DNA of 64,000 nt. Source: an uncultured Collinsella sp. (GTDB lineage Bacteria > Actinomycetota > Coriobacteriia > Coriobacteriales > Coriobacteriaceae). Below the pieces are notes generated by a model. It did not search any database. It saw only the letters and a list, made by a program, of their open reading frames with translations, and was not told where the DNA came from. The DNA is taken from positions 1 to 64,000 of the forward strand of contig CAAGCW010000009.1 of the NCBI GenBank assembly GCA_900768435.1, written 5' to 3'. Positions 8,124 to 15,997 of the stretch are shown here, one piece after another. The stretch's first letter is position 1, and every line of letters starts with the position of its first letter. The translations under genes and the position numbers were made by a program.

Positions 8124-8717
8124 ATGAAAAAGAAGGCCTTTGCGATTCTCACCCTCTGCATGAGTCTTTTTGCCGCAGTTGCCCTGGTGGGTTGCGGTGG
8201 AAGCGGTGGCGCTGCCGGCAGTGGCGGTGGCGGCGGAGCAGAAAAGCCAGCCGTGGATATGAGGACCGACTTCATTTGGTTTAAGGTCGAGGTGCCCGAG
8301 GGCGTCGAAATCACGGACGTCGCAGGCGACACGGCCGATAGGGCCCAGTTTAAGTTCACCGAGAGCGAGCACGCCAGCGACCGCTTCATCCCCGTCTTCG
8401 ATCCTGACAAGAACGCCGATGAGCTGTTCGACTACGAGGCAAAGTGGAAGGCCAGCTCTGGATGGACCGAGAGCGATCCCGTTAAGTACAACGGCAAGAC
8501 CTGGCGCAGCGCCTACTTTACGCACTCGGGCGGCGTGACGACCGAGTACTTCACCGACGTTGACGGCGGCAGCGTGTACGTGCGCATCGACAACGTCGAG
8601 GAGCACAAGGATGCCGTCGAGACCATGATGAAGTCTCTGGAATTTGCCGATGACATCGCCAAGGCCAAAACCGAGGCCATGGATGTCAAGCTCGACGATA
8701 TCGAGATTAAGCGCTAA
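8124..8717 (+). CDS. Lipoprotein, paralogue B
   Basis: A 197-residue lipoprotein with the same design as its upstream neighbour: MKKKAFAILT, lipobox LVGC with Cys-24, a Gly-rich linker, then TDFIWFKVEVPEGVEI, DRFIPVFDP, YNGKTWRS and GGSVYVRIDN. The RBS GGAGGACACGACC precedes the ATG at 8124. It has its own terminator and its own copy of the upstream dyad, so the two genes look like independent units after tandem duplication. Function unknown; cell-surface location expected. Confidence 0.87.
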   Translation: MKKKAFAILTLCMSLFAAVALVGCGGSGGAAGSGGGGGAEKPAVDMRTDFIWFKVEVPEGVEITDVAGDTADRAQFKFTESEHASDRFIPVFDPDKNADELFDYEAKWKASSGWTESDPVKYNGKTWRSAYFTHSGGVTTEYFTDVDGGSVYVRIDNVEEHKDAVETMMKSLEFADDIAKAKTEAMDVKLDDIEIKR

Positions 8718-8789
8718 GCGACTCGCGAGCGCAACGGGAAACACGAGCGCAGCGTTAACAAGCGGCGGTGCCCCAGCGCTTCGTACCAA

Positions 8790-8822
8790 GGGAGGGCCGG
8801 TAAACCGACCCTCCCTTTCTTA
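8790..8822 (+). terminator. Rho-independent terminator after lipoprotein B
   Basis: A stem GGGAGGGCCGGT pairing with ACCGACCCTCCC (one mismatch) and a TTTCTT tail. The stem sequence resembles the terminator after lipoprotein A, in line with duplication of the unit. Confidence 0.8.
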
Positions 8823-9021
8823 TGCCGATAGCCGGCGAACGCGAGGGTGCCGGGCGGCAAAACCACCCCCAGCGCGGTAGCAGCACAAATAGGCAAGCAC
8901 CCAAACACGTCCGCCCGCCGATTTATAGCGCCGCGCAGACAATTAAGCCAACACGTTTAGACATCTGGACGGTATAGTTACCAAAATGAGTGCATAACCG
9001 CACCCTGCGAACGGAGGAGTT
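8823..9021. other. Intergenic region upstream of the phospholipase gene
   Basis: No gene is seen. A possible -10 element TATAGT lies at 8973-8978, 44 bases before the start codon, but no good -35 stands at the right distance. A GGAGGAG RBS sits just before the ATG at 9022. Confidence 0.35.
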
Positions 9022-11487
9022 ATGACCGAACACCACGCCATCAGCCGTCGAGCATTCACGTTGGGCCTAGGACTCGCAGCATTGTCGCCATTTGTAAGCC
9101 TGCCCGAAACCGCGGGATTGGGCCTTCCCATGCGCGCGGCATTTGCAGAAGACACACCCACACCGGCGGCCACCCTCGACAATTTCGTCATTCGCCTTCG
9201 CCCCGCGGGCTATTTTCGCACCGCAAGCGTCAACGAAGACGGCAACGTCATCGGCAACGTCTGCCACCTGTTTAATGACGGCACGTCCAACAAGCTCATC
9301 CTTGAGCACGTAGCGACCGATACAGAAAATACAAATTGGTATGCCATCCGCACCCTGCTCAATTTCGAAGAGCACAAGAAGACGGGCTACAGCATTTGGT
9401 CGGTCGATGGCGACTCGGACAAAGATGGAAAGGTTATCCACGTATGGAGTGGCGAGCATGACGACAAGCCCAGCCGCTCTTTTGCGTTCGATCGCCAGCA
9501 AAACGGAACCTACATCATCCGAGACCGCACAAACGAGAAAAAAGACATTAATTACCTGGCCATAGAAAAGGACGGCAAAGACCAAGACAACAACAAGATC
9601 TGCCACAAGAGGAAGAGCATTCCGTGGGAGCTCGAGCTTGTCGGCTACAGCATGGACAAGACCAATGCCACAGTTAGCAGCATCGACTGGACCACGTATA
9701 GCAGCTACGTCGACGGACCATGTTGGATGAGCCACGTCGATGGCAGCAAGTACCTCGACGAACTGAGCATCCCGGGAACTCACGATTCGGGCACCTGCAG
9801 CGTCGACAACGACACCGAGCCCCAAACCTCGCTTGCAAAGTGCCAGCAGGATTACATCCCCACGCAGTTGCTCGAAGGCATTCGCTATTTTGATATCCGA
9901 CTTGGAAAGAACGACAAGAACGGCGACCCCGGCATCGACCATGGAATATGCTACCTGCACAAAAAAGACGGGGGCTTTATGCAACTCTCCGATGTCATCG
10001 GTTACTTCAAAACATTTTTGAACGAACACCCGTCAGAAGCGCTCATCATGCTGGTGTCACGAGGCAACGACGAGGCTACCGACGAAAGCGTTACGACGGC
10101 TTTCGCCAATGTTATGGGCAATAACTCCGATCTGTTCTATACGTCGAGCCATGTCCCCACACTGAACGAGGTGCGCGGAAAGATCGTCCTGCTGCGTCGA
10201 TTTAAACTCGCCGGCGACAGCGTAGACGGCCACACGTGGGGCCTCGACCTCACCGAATGGGACGACAAAATCAAGGCGCATTCCGGAAAGTCCATGTGCC
10301 TCGTCCAAGACGCGCGAGGCTTTGAGGCTGCGGGCAATGCGGGTGCCAAAGAGCCCTATTGCACCAAGGTATATGCCCAAGACCATTACGACTGCACGGG
10401 ATCCAGTAAGATCGACTGGGTCGATATGGCCCTGAATGCAGCGCCCGATCTCAAGCGCAGTCCCGTAGATATCACTGCCGAGGACGGGACAACGGCGCAG
10501 GTGACGGAGCGCTGCTGGTTTATCAACTACACGAGCTGCACGCAAAACAACCCATTTACCGCAGCGCGAGTGGTCGACGAGCACCTGTACAAGAGCTCGT
10601 ATATAAACAATACCGGAGTTGAGGGCACAAAAGAGAACTGCTGTAAGCACATTGGCATCATCGCGTCCGACTTTGTTGATGCGGCACTGGCCCGAAGCAT
10701 CTACCAGCGCAATTACGATTACGATACACAGCACAAGCAGACAGCTTCGTACTACCTCCCGACCCGTATGCGCATGACATACGGCGACTCGTTGAGCGAT
10801 GCCTCACTCCAGGATGGAAAGACCGTTGGCGAGGGTCATTTCCGCCTTGTCGACAGCAGTAACGTACTCAACGTGGCGGCTTCGGGCCATACGTTTGCCA
10901 TCGAATACGTTGATGTCGATGCCTTGGGCAATGAGACCGTTATAGGGCTGCAGGGATCCGTGCCCATCGATATCGACCCGCGCGCGCTGACACCCCATTT
11001 TGAGGGGCTTGAAGGCCTTAAGGCCGGCGAAGACGTGCGCGCCAAGATTGCGGCATCGCTCGAGGGCAAGCTCGAAACCGATGCCTGTACGGCCCAGCTC
11101 GAGTTTGTGCACGACGCGGACGGCGCTCCGGGCACGGCAATGGCCGAGGGCGAAACATTTGCCGCAGGAACGTACTGGGTGCGCGTGAACGGTCTCTTGG
11201 GCGACGCGGCGCAGAACTACACGCTCGCCAGCGACGGAGCCGCAAGCTTTACCGTTGCAGCCTCGGGCAACGCGGGCGGCACCGGCAACGGTACCGGCAC
11301 CAACGCAGACGGCGCCGACAAGAACGGCGGCGGCAACAAGAGCAAGGGCTCGACCGGAAAACTCGCCGACACGGGCGACGGCTCTGGCATCGCCGCCGGG
11401 CTCGCCGCTGCCGCCGTAGCGACAACAGCCGTCGGCGTGGCAATGCTTGCCAGTGACCGCGAAAACGCTGGGGACGACAGCGAATAG
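9022..11487 (+). CDS. Secreted, wall-anchored PI-PLC-like phosphodiesterase
   Basis: This 821-residue protein starts with a Tat-like signal (SRRAFTLGLGLAAL). Residues about 54-215 have repeated W/I/R patterns like a ricin-type beta-trefoil. A PI-specific phospholipase C X domain follows: LSIPGTHDSGT with catalytic His-254, GIRYFDIRLG, and DHGICY with His-307. A third region (about 580-740) looks like an Ig or adhesin module. The end has a Gly/Asn/Lys linker, LADTG, a hydrophobic stretch and an acidic tail, which is a sortase signal of the LAxTG type. It is therefore exported and attached to the wall. Substrate is uncertain: inositol phospholipids or glycolipids are possible by family. Confidence 0.87.
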   Translation: MTEHHAISRRAFTLGLGLAALSPFVSLPETAGLGLPMRAAFAEDTPTPAATLDNFVIRLRPAGYFRTASVNEDGNVIGNVCHLFNDGTSNKLILEHVATDTENTNWYAIRTLLNFEEHKKTGYSIWSVDGDSDKDGKVIHVWSGEHDDKPSRSFAFDRQQNGTYIIRDRTNEKKDINYLAIEKDGKDQDNNKICHKRKSIPWELELVGYSMDKTNATVSSIDWTTYSSYVDGPCWMSHVDGSKYLDELSIPGTHDSGTCSVDNDTEPQTSLAKCQQDYIPTQLLEGIRYFDIRLGKNDKNGDPGIDHGICYLHKKDGGFMQLSDVIGYFKTFLNEHPSEALIMLVSRGNDEATDESVTTAFANVMGNNSDLFYTSSHVPTLNEVRGKIVLLRRFKLAGDSVDGHTWGLDLTEWDDKIKAHSGKSMCLVQDARGFEAAGNAGAKEPYCTKVYAQDHYDCTGSSKIDWVDMALNAAPDLKRSPVDITAEDGTTAQVTERCWFINYTSCTQNNPFTAARVVDEHLYKSSYINNTGVEGTKENCCKHIGIIASDFVDAALARSIYQRNYDYDTQHKQTASYYLPTRMRMTYGDSLSDASLQDGKTVGEGHFRLVDSSNVLNVAASGHTFAIEYVDVDALGNETVIGLQGSVPIDIDPRALTPHFEGLEGLKAGEDVRAKIAASLEGKLETDACTAQLEFVHDADGAPGTAMAEGETFAAGTYWVRVNGLLGDAAQNYTLASDGAASFTVAASGNAGGTGNGTGTNADGADKNGGGNKSKGSTGKLADTGDGSGIAAGLAAAAVATTAVGVAMLASDRENAGDDSE

Positions 11488-11517
11488 GCAAGCCCGCCTT
11501 TTAGACACATCGACTCA

Positions 11518-11556
11518 ATCGGGGGCGCAGAATACCGTTCTGTGCCCCCGATTTTT
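11518..11556 (+). terminator. Rho-independent terminator after the PI-PLC gene
   Basis: A long stem, ATCGGGGGCGCAGAA with TTCTGTGCCCCCGAT (one mismatch), followed by TTTTT. Confidence 0.9.
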
Positions 11557-11580
11557 CCTTGGCCCGAACGCCGCCATGGG

Positions 11581-11850
11581 CTACATCACCATGTTCAGCG
11601 CGTTAACAAACTCCTGGGCCTTCGCACGACTGCTCAGACTAAAGACGCAAGCGGTTAACAGTCGATTGCGCAGGAAAACGTCGCGACCCTTGATCCTGTT
11701 AACGCCCGTGATGTCCTTAAGGTAGACAATCTCGATATGCTTGCCACCAAAAGTGCCCTTCTTGAGCACCTCAATACGGTTGGGGTAGATCTTAACGTCT
11801 TTAAACCTACCCGAACCTTTGTCCTGGAACAGCAAAGTGTTGTTATCCAT
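11581..11850 (-). CDS. Small PH-domain-like protein
   Basis: An 89-residue protein, MDNNTLLFQDKGSGRFKDVKIYPNRIEVL and onward, with the strand-rich then one-helix (SRAKAQEFVNALNMVM) pattern of bacterial PH-like domains. The ATG at 11850 is preferred because GGGAGTG lies 6-8 bases upstream; an earlier GTG at 11895 would add 15 residues with no good RBS. No enzyme motif is seen. It faces the plus-strand PI-PLC gene convergently. Confidence 0.7.
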   Translation of the reverse strand: MDNNTLLFQDKGSGRFKDVKIYPNRIEVLKKGTFGGKHIEIVYLKDITGVNRIKGRDVFLRNRLLTACVFSLSSRAKAQEFVNALNMVM

Positions 11851-11997
11851 GCGTGTCACTCCCATGGGGTTCGCTAAAACTGCCTCTATGGTCACATTTT
11901 AGTCACTTCGGGAATCCTGCACGAAGGCGCTAGGCGACATTGGAATTCGAGTCCGCGCGAAGACCTTTAATGAAGTGCCCAGCACTTCCCCGCAACA

Positions 11998-12037
11998 CAA
12001 AAACGGGGCAGTCCGCACTTCTGCGGACCGCCCCGTT
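11998..12037 (-). terminator. Terminator of the zinc-ribbon gene
   Basis: On the minus strand, ACGGGGCGGTCCGCA pairs with TGCGGACTGCCCCGT, followed by TTTTTGTG. It lies about 40 bases past the stop at 12079. Confidence 0.85.
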
Positions 12038-12078
12038 CCTCTAACTATCGCATCGCAGCGCCAACCGGCTGCGCTTCC

Positions 12079-13416
12079 CTACTTCCCAAATAGCGCACCC
12101 AGCAGACCGCGGCGTTTGGGCTTTTCTTCTCGGTAGGAACCCTCGACGGCGGCTGCAACCTGGCGCGGTTGCTCGCCGCCTCCACGGCGCACGATCTGGT
12201 ACAGAAACGGCGACTTAACGTATTTGACCTCGATGGGCGTGGCGTGCACGGTGCTCTCGCCGGACAGATGAAGGCTCAGGTTGAGCGGCGCCACGATATG
12301 CGTCTCGCGCTTGTCGCTAAACACCACCGCGGCCGCGCGGCCCGTCTGGCCGTTCACGGCGATGCGCACCTGCTCGCCGTCGCGGCTATCCGTCGCCGGA
12401 CGATCGACAAAGTAGACCGGCACCATCACCAGACCGTCCTTTTGCTTGCGGGCCTTGCGCGCCCACATGCGAATGCTCTTTTTATTGAGCCCCAGTACCG
12501 CCTCGGCATCGTTGCCGGCAATGTCGAGCGCCAGCTTATCAATGACCACCTGGTCCTTGGTAGATGCATCGACGGAGACAACGCGAAAGTCGCCCTCCTG
12601 CATGGCAGGATCGAACGGCCCCACCTTGCCAAAGTCCCACGGCTCCAAAATGCCCATAAGGCGAACGTCCAGGTAGTTTGCCCGCGGATACGCCCAATCG
12701 AGTACCTCGTAGTACACCAAGGTCTCCTTGCTCAGGCCCTTGCCCGGGAAGCTCGCCATCATACGCAGGTCCGCCAGCGCCATGGGGAAATAGAAGAGCA
12801 TCATGTCGTTTTGGATCGCGTCTTCCACGTCGTGCCCGGCAAAGGCATCCGGGTACTGGCGCACCAGCTGCAGCGCGTTGGCACGTGCCTGCTGCGGTGA
12901 GATTTCGCAGGGAATACCCTGCTCCGGCACATACTCCGCACCCACGCCCATGGTCAGACGTTTGCTAAACGTACCGGGCTTGAGCAGGTCGGCAATGCCG
13001 ATCTTGTTGCCGCAGGACGGGCACTCAAACACACGCTGCGTTGACTCGCCCTCAAAGGACGCTCCGCAGAAGGGGCAAGGAATGCTCACATGCGTGGCCT
13101 CTTGGAACTCCTGCGCCGTGCCGCGATCCTCCCACAGCAGATGTTCCAGAACCGACTGATTGCGCCAGTGCGAATTGAAGAAATACCAGTCCGGGTCCTC
13201 CGGGCGCTCGAGTTGCGACACATGCGTGAGCTTGAGCAGTCCATCCACCACCGTCAACGGCGTATGGCGAATGCCCAAAGCGCTCTTGGGCTCTCCGGCG
13301 TCCGCCTGCCACGGAATGACCGCGCCGCAATAGGCGCACTCAAAGCTGCGCTTAGCCTGGTGCGAGTACATAGGGCCGCCGCAGTTTTGGCATTTAATGG
13401 CAAACATCTCGTCCAT
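12079..13416 (-). CDS. Zinc-ribbon protein of unknown function
   Basis: A 445-residue protein with two zinc ribbons: CQNCGGPM with CAYCGAV near the N-terminus, and CPFCGASF with CPSCGNKI near residue 120-150. The rest is a large beta-rich region with no motif I recognise, ending in a basic tail (PKRRGLLGALFGK). The ATG at 13416 is chosen for the GGAGGAC RBS; the frame is open 17 codons further up. The paired ribbons may bind nucleic acid or serve protein assembly. It is a single gene with its own terminator. Confidence 0.75.
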   Translation of the reverse strand: MDEMFAIKCQNCGGPMYSHQAKRSFECAYCGAVIPWQADAGEPKSALGIRHTPLTVVDGLLKLTHVSQLERPEDPDWYFFNSHWRNQSVLEHLLWEDRGTAQEFQEATHVSIPCPFCGASFEGESTQRVFECPSCGNKIGIADLLKPGTFSKRLTMGVGAEYVPEQGIPCEISPQQARANALQLVRQYPDAFAGHDVEDAIQNDMMLFYFPMALADLRMMASFPGKGLSKETLVYYEVLDWAYPRANYLDVRLMGILEPWDFGKVGPFDPAMQEGDFRVVSVDASTKDQVVIDKLALDIAGNDAEAVLGLNKKSIRMWARKARKQKDGLVMVPVYFVDRPATDSRDGEQVRIAVNGQTGRAAAVVFSDKRETHIVAPLNLSLHLSGESTVHATPIEVKYVKSPFLYQIVRRGGGEQPRQVAAAVEGSYREEKPKRRGLLGALFGK

Positions 13417-13634
13417 GGAAACGTCCTCCTTTGCACAGGGGCTGTCGACATTAAGTATGCCGAGCAAACAGGCACATGCCCATACCCATGTGGCCCAAAA
13501 TGGACCACCCAGGCAGACGAGAAGGCTCGCTCGTTAGCACCGGCAGACTATTGCTGCATTTTCTGAGCATCGGTGCACGGCGCCCCTGCGCGAGCTACAC
13601 TATCCCCTTAAACATGACTGTGAGGACGACCGCT

Positions 13635-14816
13635 ATGCTATTTGTAAATCGGCTGGTACATACGCTTGTTCCCGGCAGCGAGGGCGAGCCGGTCGATGTA
13701 TCTTGCCGCACCAACGCGGGCTTTGCCGCAAGCCTCATCTGCATTGGCCTCAACATCACCCTGTGCCTGGCCAAGGGCATCGCAGGCCTGCTCGCCGGCT
13801 CCGTCTCGCTTGTCGCCGACGCCTTCAACAACCTCTCCGACGCCTCGAGCAACATCGTGAGCCTGCTCGGGTTCCGCCTTGCCAGCCGCCCGGCAGACGA
13901 AGGCCACCCCTATGGCCACGGTCGCTACGAGTACCTAGCCGGTCTGTTCGTCGCCGTCCTGGTTTGCGCCGTCGGCATCAACCTGATCCTCGAGTCGGTC
14001 ACCAAGATCATCAAGCCTTCCCCCACCGCTTACACGCTCGTTTCCCTTGCGGCACTGGCTACATCCATGCTCGTTAAGCTCTGGATGGCCGCATTCAACC
14101 GCGCGCTGGGCAACCGTATCGATTCCGAAACACTCATTGCCACAGCACAGGACTCCAAAAACGACGTCATCACCTCGGGCTCGGTCCTGGTGGCGGCGCT
14201 TATTTCGCAGACGACCGGCTTTGACCTCGATGGCTGGGCAGGCCTGGGTGTGGGCATCTTCATCTGCATCAGCGGCCTGGGCCTGGTGCGCGACGCCATC
14301 AGCCCGCTGTTAGGACAAGCGCCCGACCCCAAGCTCGTCCAGGAAATCCGCGACAGGATTATGTCGTACCCCCAGGTCTTGGGCACACACGACCTCATGG
14401 TGCACGACTACGGCCCCGGTCGTCAGTTTGCCAGCGCCCACGTGGAGATGCCCGGCGAGGGCGACGCATTTGAGCACCACGAGATTTTGGACACCATCGA
14501 GCACGATATCAAACGGCAGATGGGCATCGGTATCACGCTGCACTGCGACCCCATCGCCACCACCGGCGACGACCTACGCGGCTGGGTCAAGCGCGGCGTC
14601 ATGCAGATCGACCCCGCGCTCTCCATCCACGACCTGCACGAGCACGACGGGTTCGTTTCGCTTGACCTGGTGCGTCCCGACGGCTTTGACATATCCGACG
14701 AGGAGCTGCTGGAGCTCGTCACGCGCATCGTGCACGAGCGCCGGCCCAACGTCTCGTGCGTCGTCACGTTTGATTCGGGCTTTAGCTCGCCCGAGCGTCC
14801 GGCCGAGCAACTGTAG
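13635..14816 (+). CDS. Cation diffusion facilitator (CDF) family exporter
   Basis: A 393-residue CDF protein with about six membrane segments. Transmembrane helix 2 carries DAFNNLSDASSN, a metal-site variant with Asp/Asn rather than the His-Asp of zinc exporters. EGHPYGHGRYEY is the family signature. The cytoplasmic C-terminal domain includes GTHDLMVHDYGPG and a long His/Asp-rich extension. The DxxNxxD site fits Mn or Fe export, by family. ATG 13635 has GAGG 8-11 bases upstream; an in-frame ATG at 13614 is an alternative. Confidence 0.88.
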   Translation: MLFVNRLVHTLVPGSEGEPVDVSCRTNAGFAASLICIGLNITLCLAKGIAGLLAGSVSLVADAFNNLSDASSNIVSLLGFRLASRPADEGHPYGHGRYEYLAGLFVAVLVCAVGINLILESVTKIIKPSPTAYTLVSLAALATSMLVKLWMAAFNRALGNRIDSETLIATAQDSKNDVITSGSVLVAALISQTTGFDLDGWAGLGVGIFICISGLGLVRDAISPLLGQAPDPKLVQEIRDRIMSYPQVLGTHDLMVHDYGPGRQFASAHVEMPGEGDAFEHHEILDTIEHDIKRQMGIGITLHCDPIATTGDDLRGWVKRGVMQIDPALSIHDLHEHDGFVSLDLVRPDGFDISDEELLELVTRIVHERRPNVSCVVTFDSGFSSPERPAEQL

Positions 14817-14828
14817 CCCGCTTAACAG

Positions 14829-15818
14829 CTAGTTTCCCTGCGCGCCCGAGATGCCGTTTTGCAGTGCGTTCCAGGCATCCGTCGCCATATCACCCAGGTT
14901 CTGAGCGGTGTCGCCCAGGTTCTGCGCCGTGTCGCCCAGCTCTTGCGCTTTGTCTCCCAACTCCTGTGCCTTGTTGCTCAAGTCCTCCAGCGTATTGGAG
15001 CTCGAGCTGTCGGTACCGCTTTGGCCGCCGGACGAGTTGCCCGAGCTGTTCTTGTGCGTGAGTTGAATTTCGAGGTTGCCGTTGTCGTTATAGTAGGCAG
15101 AAGTAACGACCCAGTTGGCATCGACGACGGGCGTTGAGCCATCATCAGTCAGGACCACGGCATTCGAAAGATCGGCGCCGCGCGACTTGAGGATCTTCTT
15201 GGCATTGGACCAGTACTGCCCCGGGATATCGCTCAGATCGACGGTGCTAGACGAGGCGGACTCGGTTTGCTCAACAGTGGCATCGGCCGTTGAACTCCCT
15301 CGCTTGTTAAGCATGCCCGACACGATGGCAAACACAACCGACAGCGCAAAGAAAATCGCCAGCACGATGAGGATCTTCTTGATCACGCTCGACGAACGCG
15401 ACGGCTTCTTCTCCTCGTCCTCGCCATATTGCGGAATCGACTTGGGGTACTCGCGATACGGCTCGCGCGACTCGTAGCGAGGCTGCGCCGTGCGAGGCAT
15501 ATACGTCGTCTGCTGAGGCTGCGGGATGGGATTCTGCGGCAGGTCATCATAGGGATTCGGTGTCGAGGCGGCATAAGAATCCTGCGGCGCATAATCAAAC
15601 GGGTCCGGAGCTGCGTTGCCATAGGGGCCTTGCGAAGATGCAGCATAAGAATCCTGCGCCGTGTCGCCATAGCCCATAACCCGGGTGGGCTCGGCAGAAG
15701 GCTGCGTCGCGGCGGGGTCGGTATAACCGCGGTTGGGAACAACGCGGGTCGCATCGGCGCTATCGCCAGCCTGCGCGGAACCGTAGCCGCCCATCACGGT
15801 TGTCTTGTCCTGATCCAT
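14829..15818 (-). CDS. One-TM envelope protein with Pro/Gln/Tyr-rich cytoplasmic tail
   Basis: A 329-residue protein. Residues 1-140 are low complexity, rich in Pro, Gln, Tyr and Ala, with three Thr-centred motifs (TTVMGG, ATRVV, PTRVM) of the kind phosphorylated by Ser/Thr kinases and read by FHA domains. A single TM segment (IKKILIVLAIFFALSVVFAIVSGM) follows. The outer part has a small domain (DIPGQYWSNAKKILKSRG). It ends in four near-heptad repeats (AQELGD/AQNLGD). No enzyme motif is present. An AAAGGAA RBS precedes the ATG. Confidence 0.75.
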   Translation of the reverse strand: MDQDKTTVMGGYGSAQAGDSADATRVVPNRGYTDPAATQPSAEPTRVMGYGDTAQDSYAASSQGPYGNAAPDPFDYAPQDSYAASTPNPYDDLPQNPIPQPQQTTYMPRTAQPRYESREPYREYPKSIPQYGEDEEKKPSRSSSVIKKILIVLAIFFALSVVFAIVSGMLNKRGSSTADATVEQTESASSSTVDLSDIPGQYWSNAKKILKSRGADLSNAVVLTDDGSTPVVDANWVVTSAYYNDNGNLEIQLTHKNSSGNSSGGQSGTDSSSSNTLEDLSNKAQELGDKAQELGDTAQNLGDTAQNLGDMATDAWNALQNGISGAQGN

Positions 15819-15934
15819 GCAACGATTCCTTTCCGTCGCGCGTGAGCATCACGTTATCCATGCATTCTACCCGCGCAAAAGCCTATGATGGGCAAAGCCC
15901 GTCGGTATCTACAAGACATGCGCGGGCCTAAGGA

Positions 15935-15972
15935 TAAAAAAGCCCCGCCGGGCCTTGGGGGCACGGCGGGGC
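15935..15972 (-). terminator. Terminator of fhs
   Basis: On the minus strand, GCCCCGCCG pairs with CGGCGGGGC, followed by TTTTTT, 26 bases past the fhs stop. Confidence 0.88.
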
Positions 15973-15997
15973 GGGCAGGCAGCTAGGGGCAACAGGC

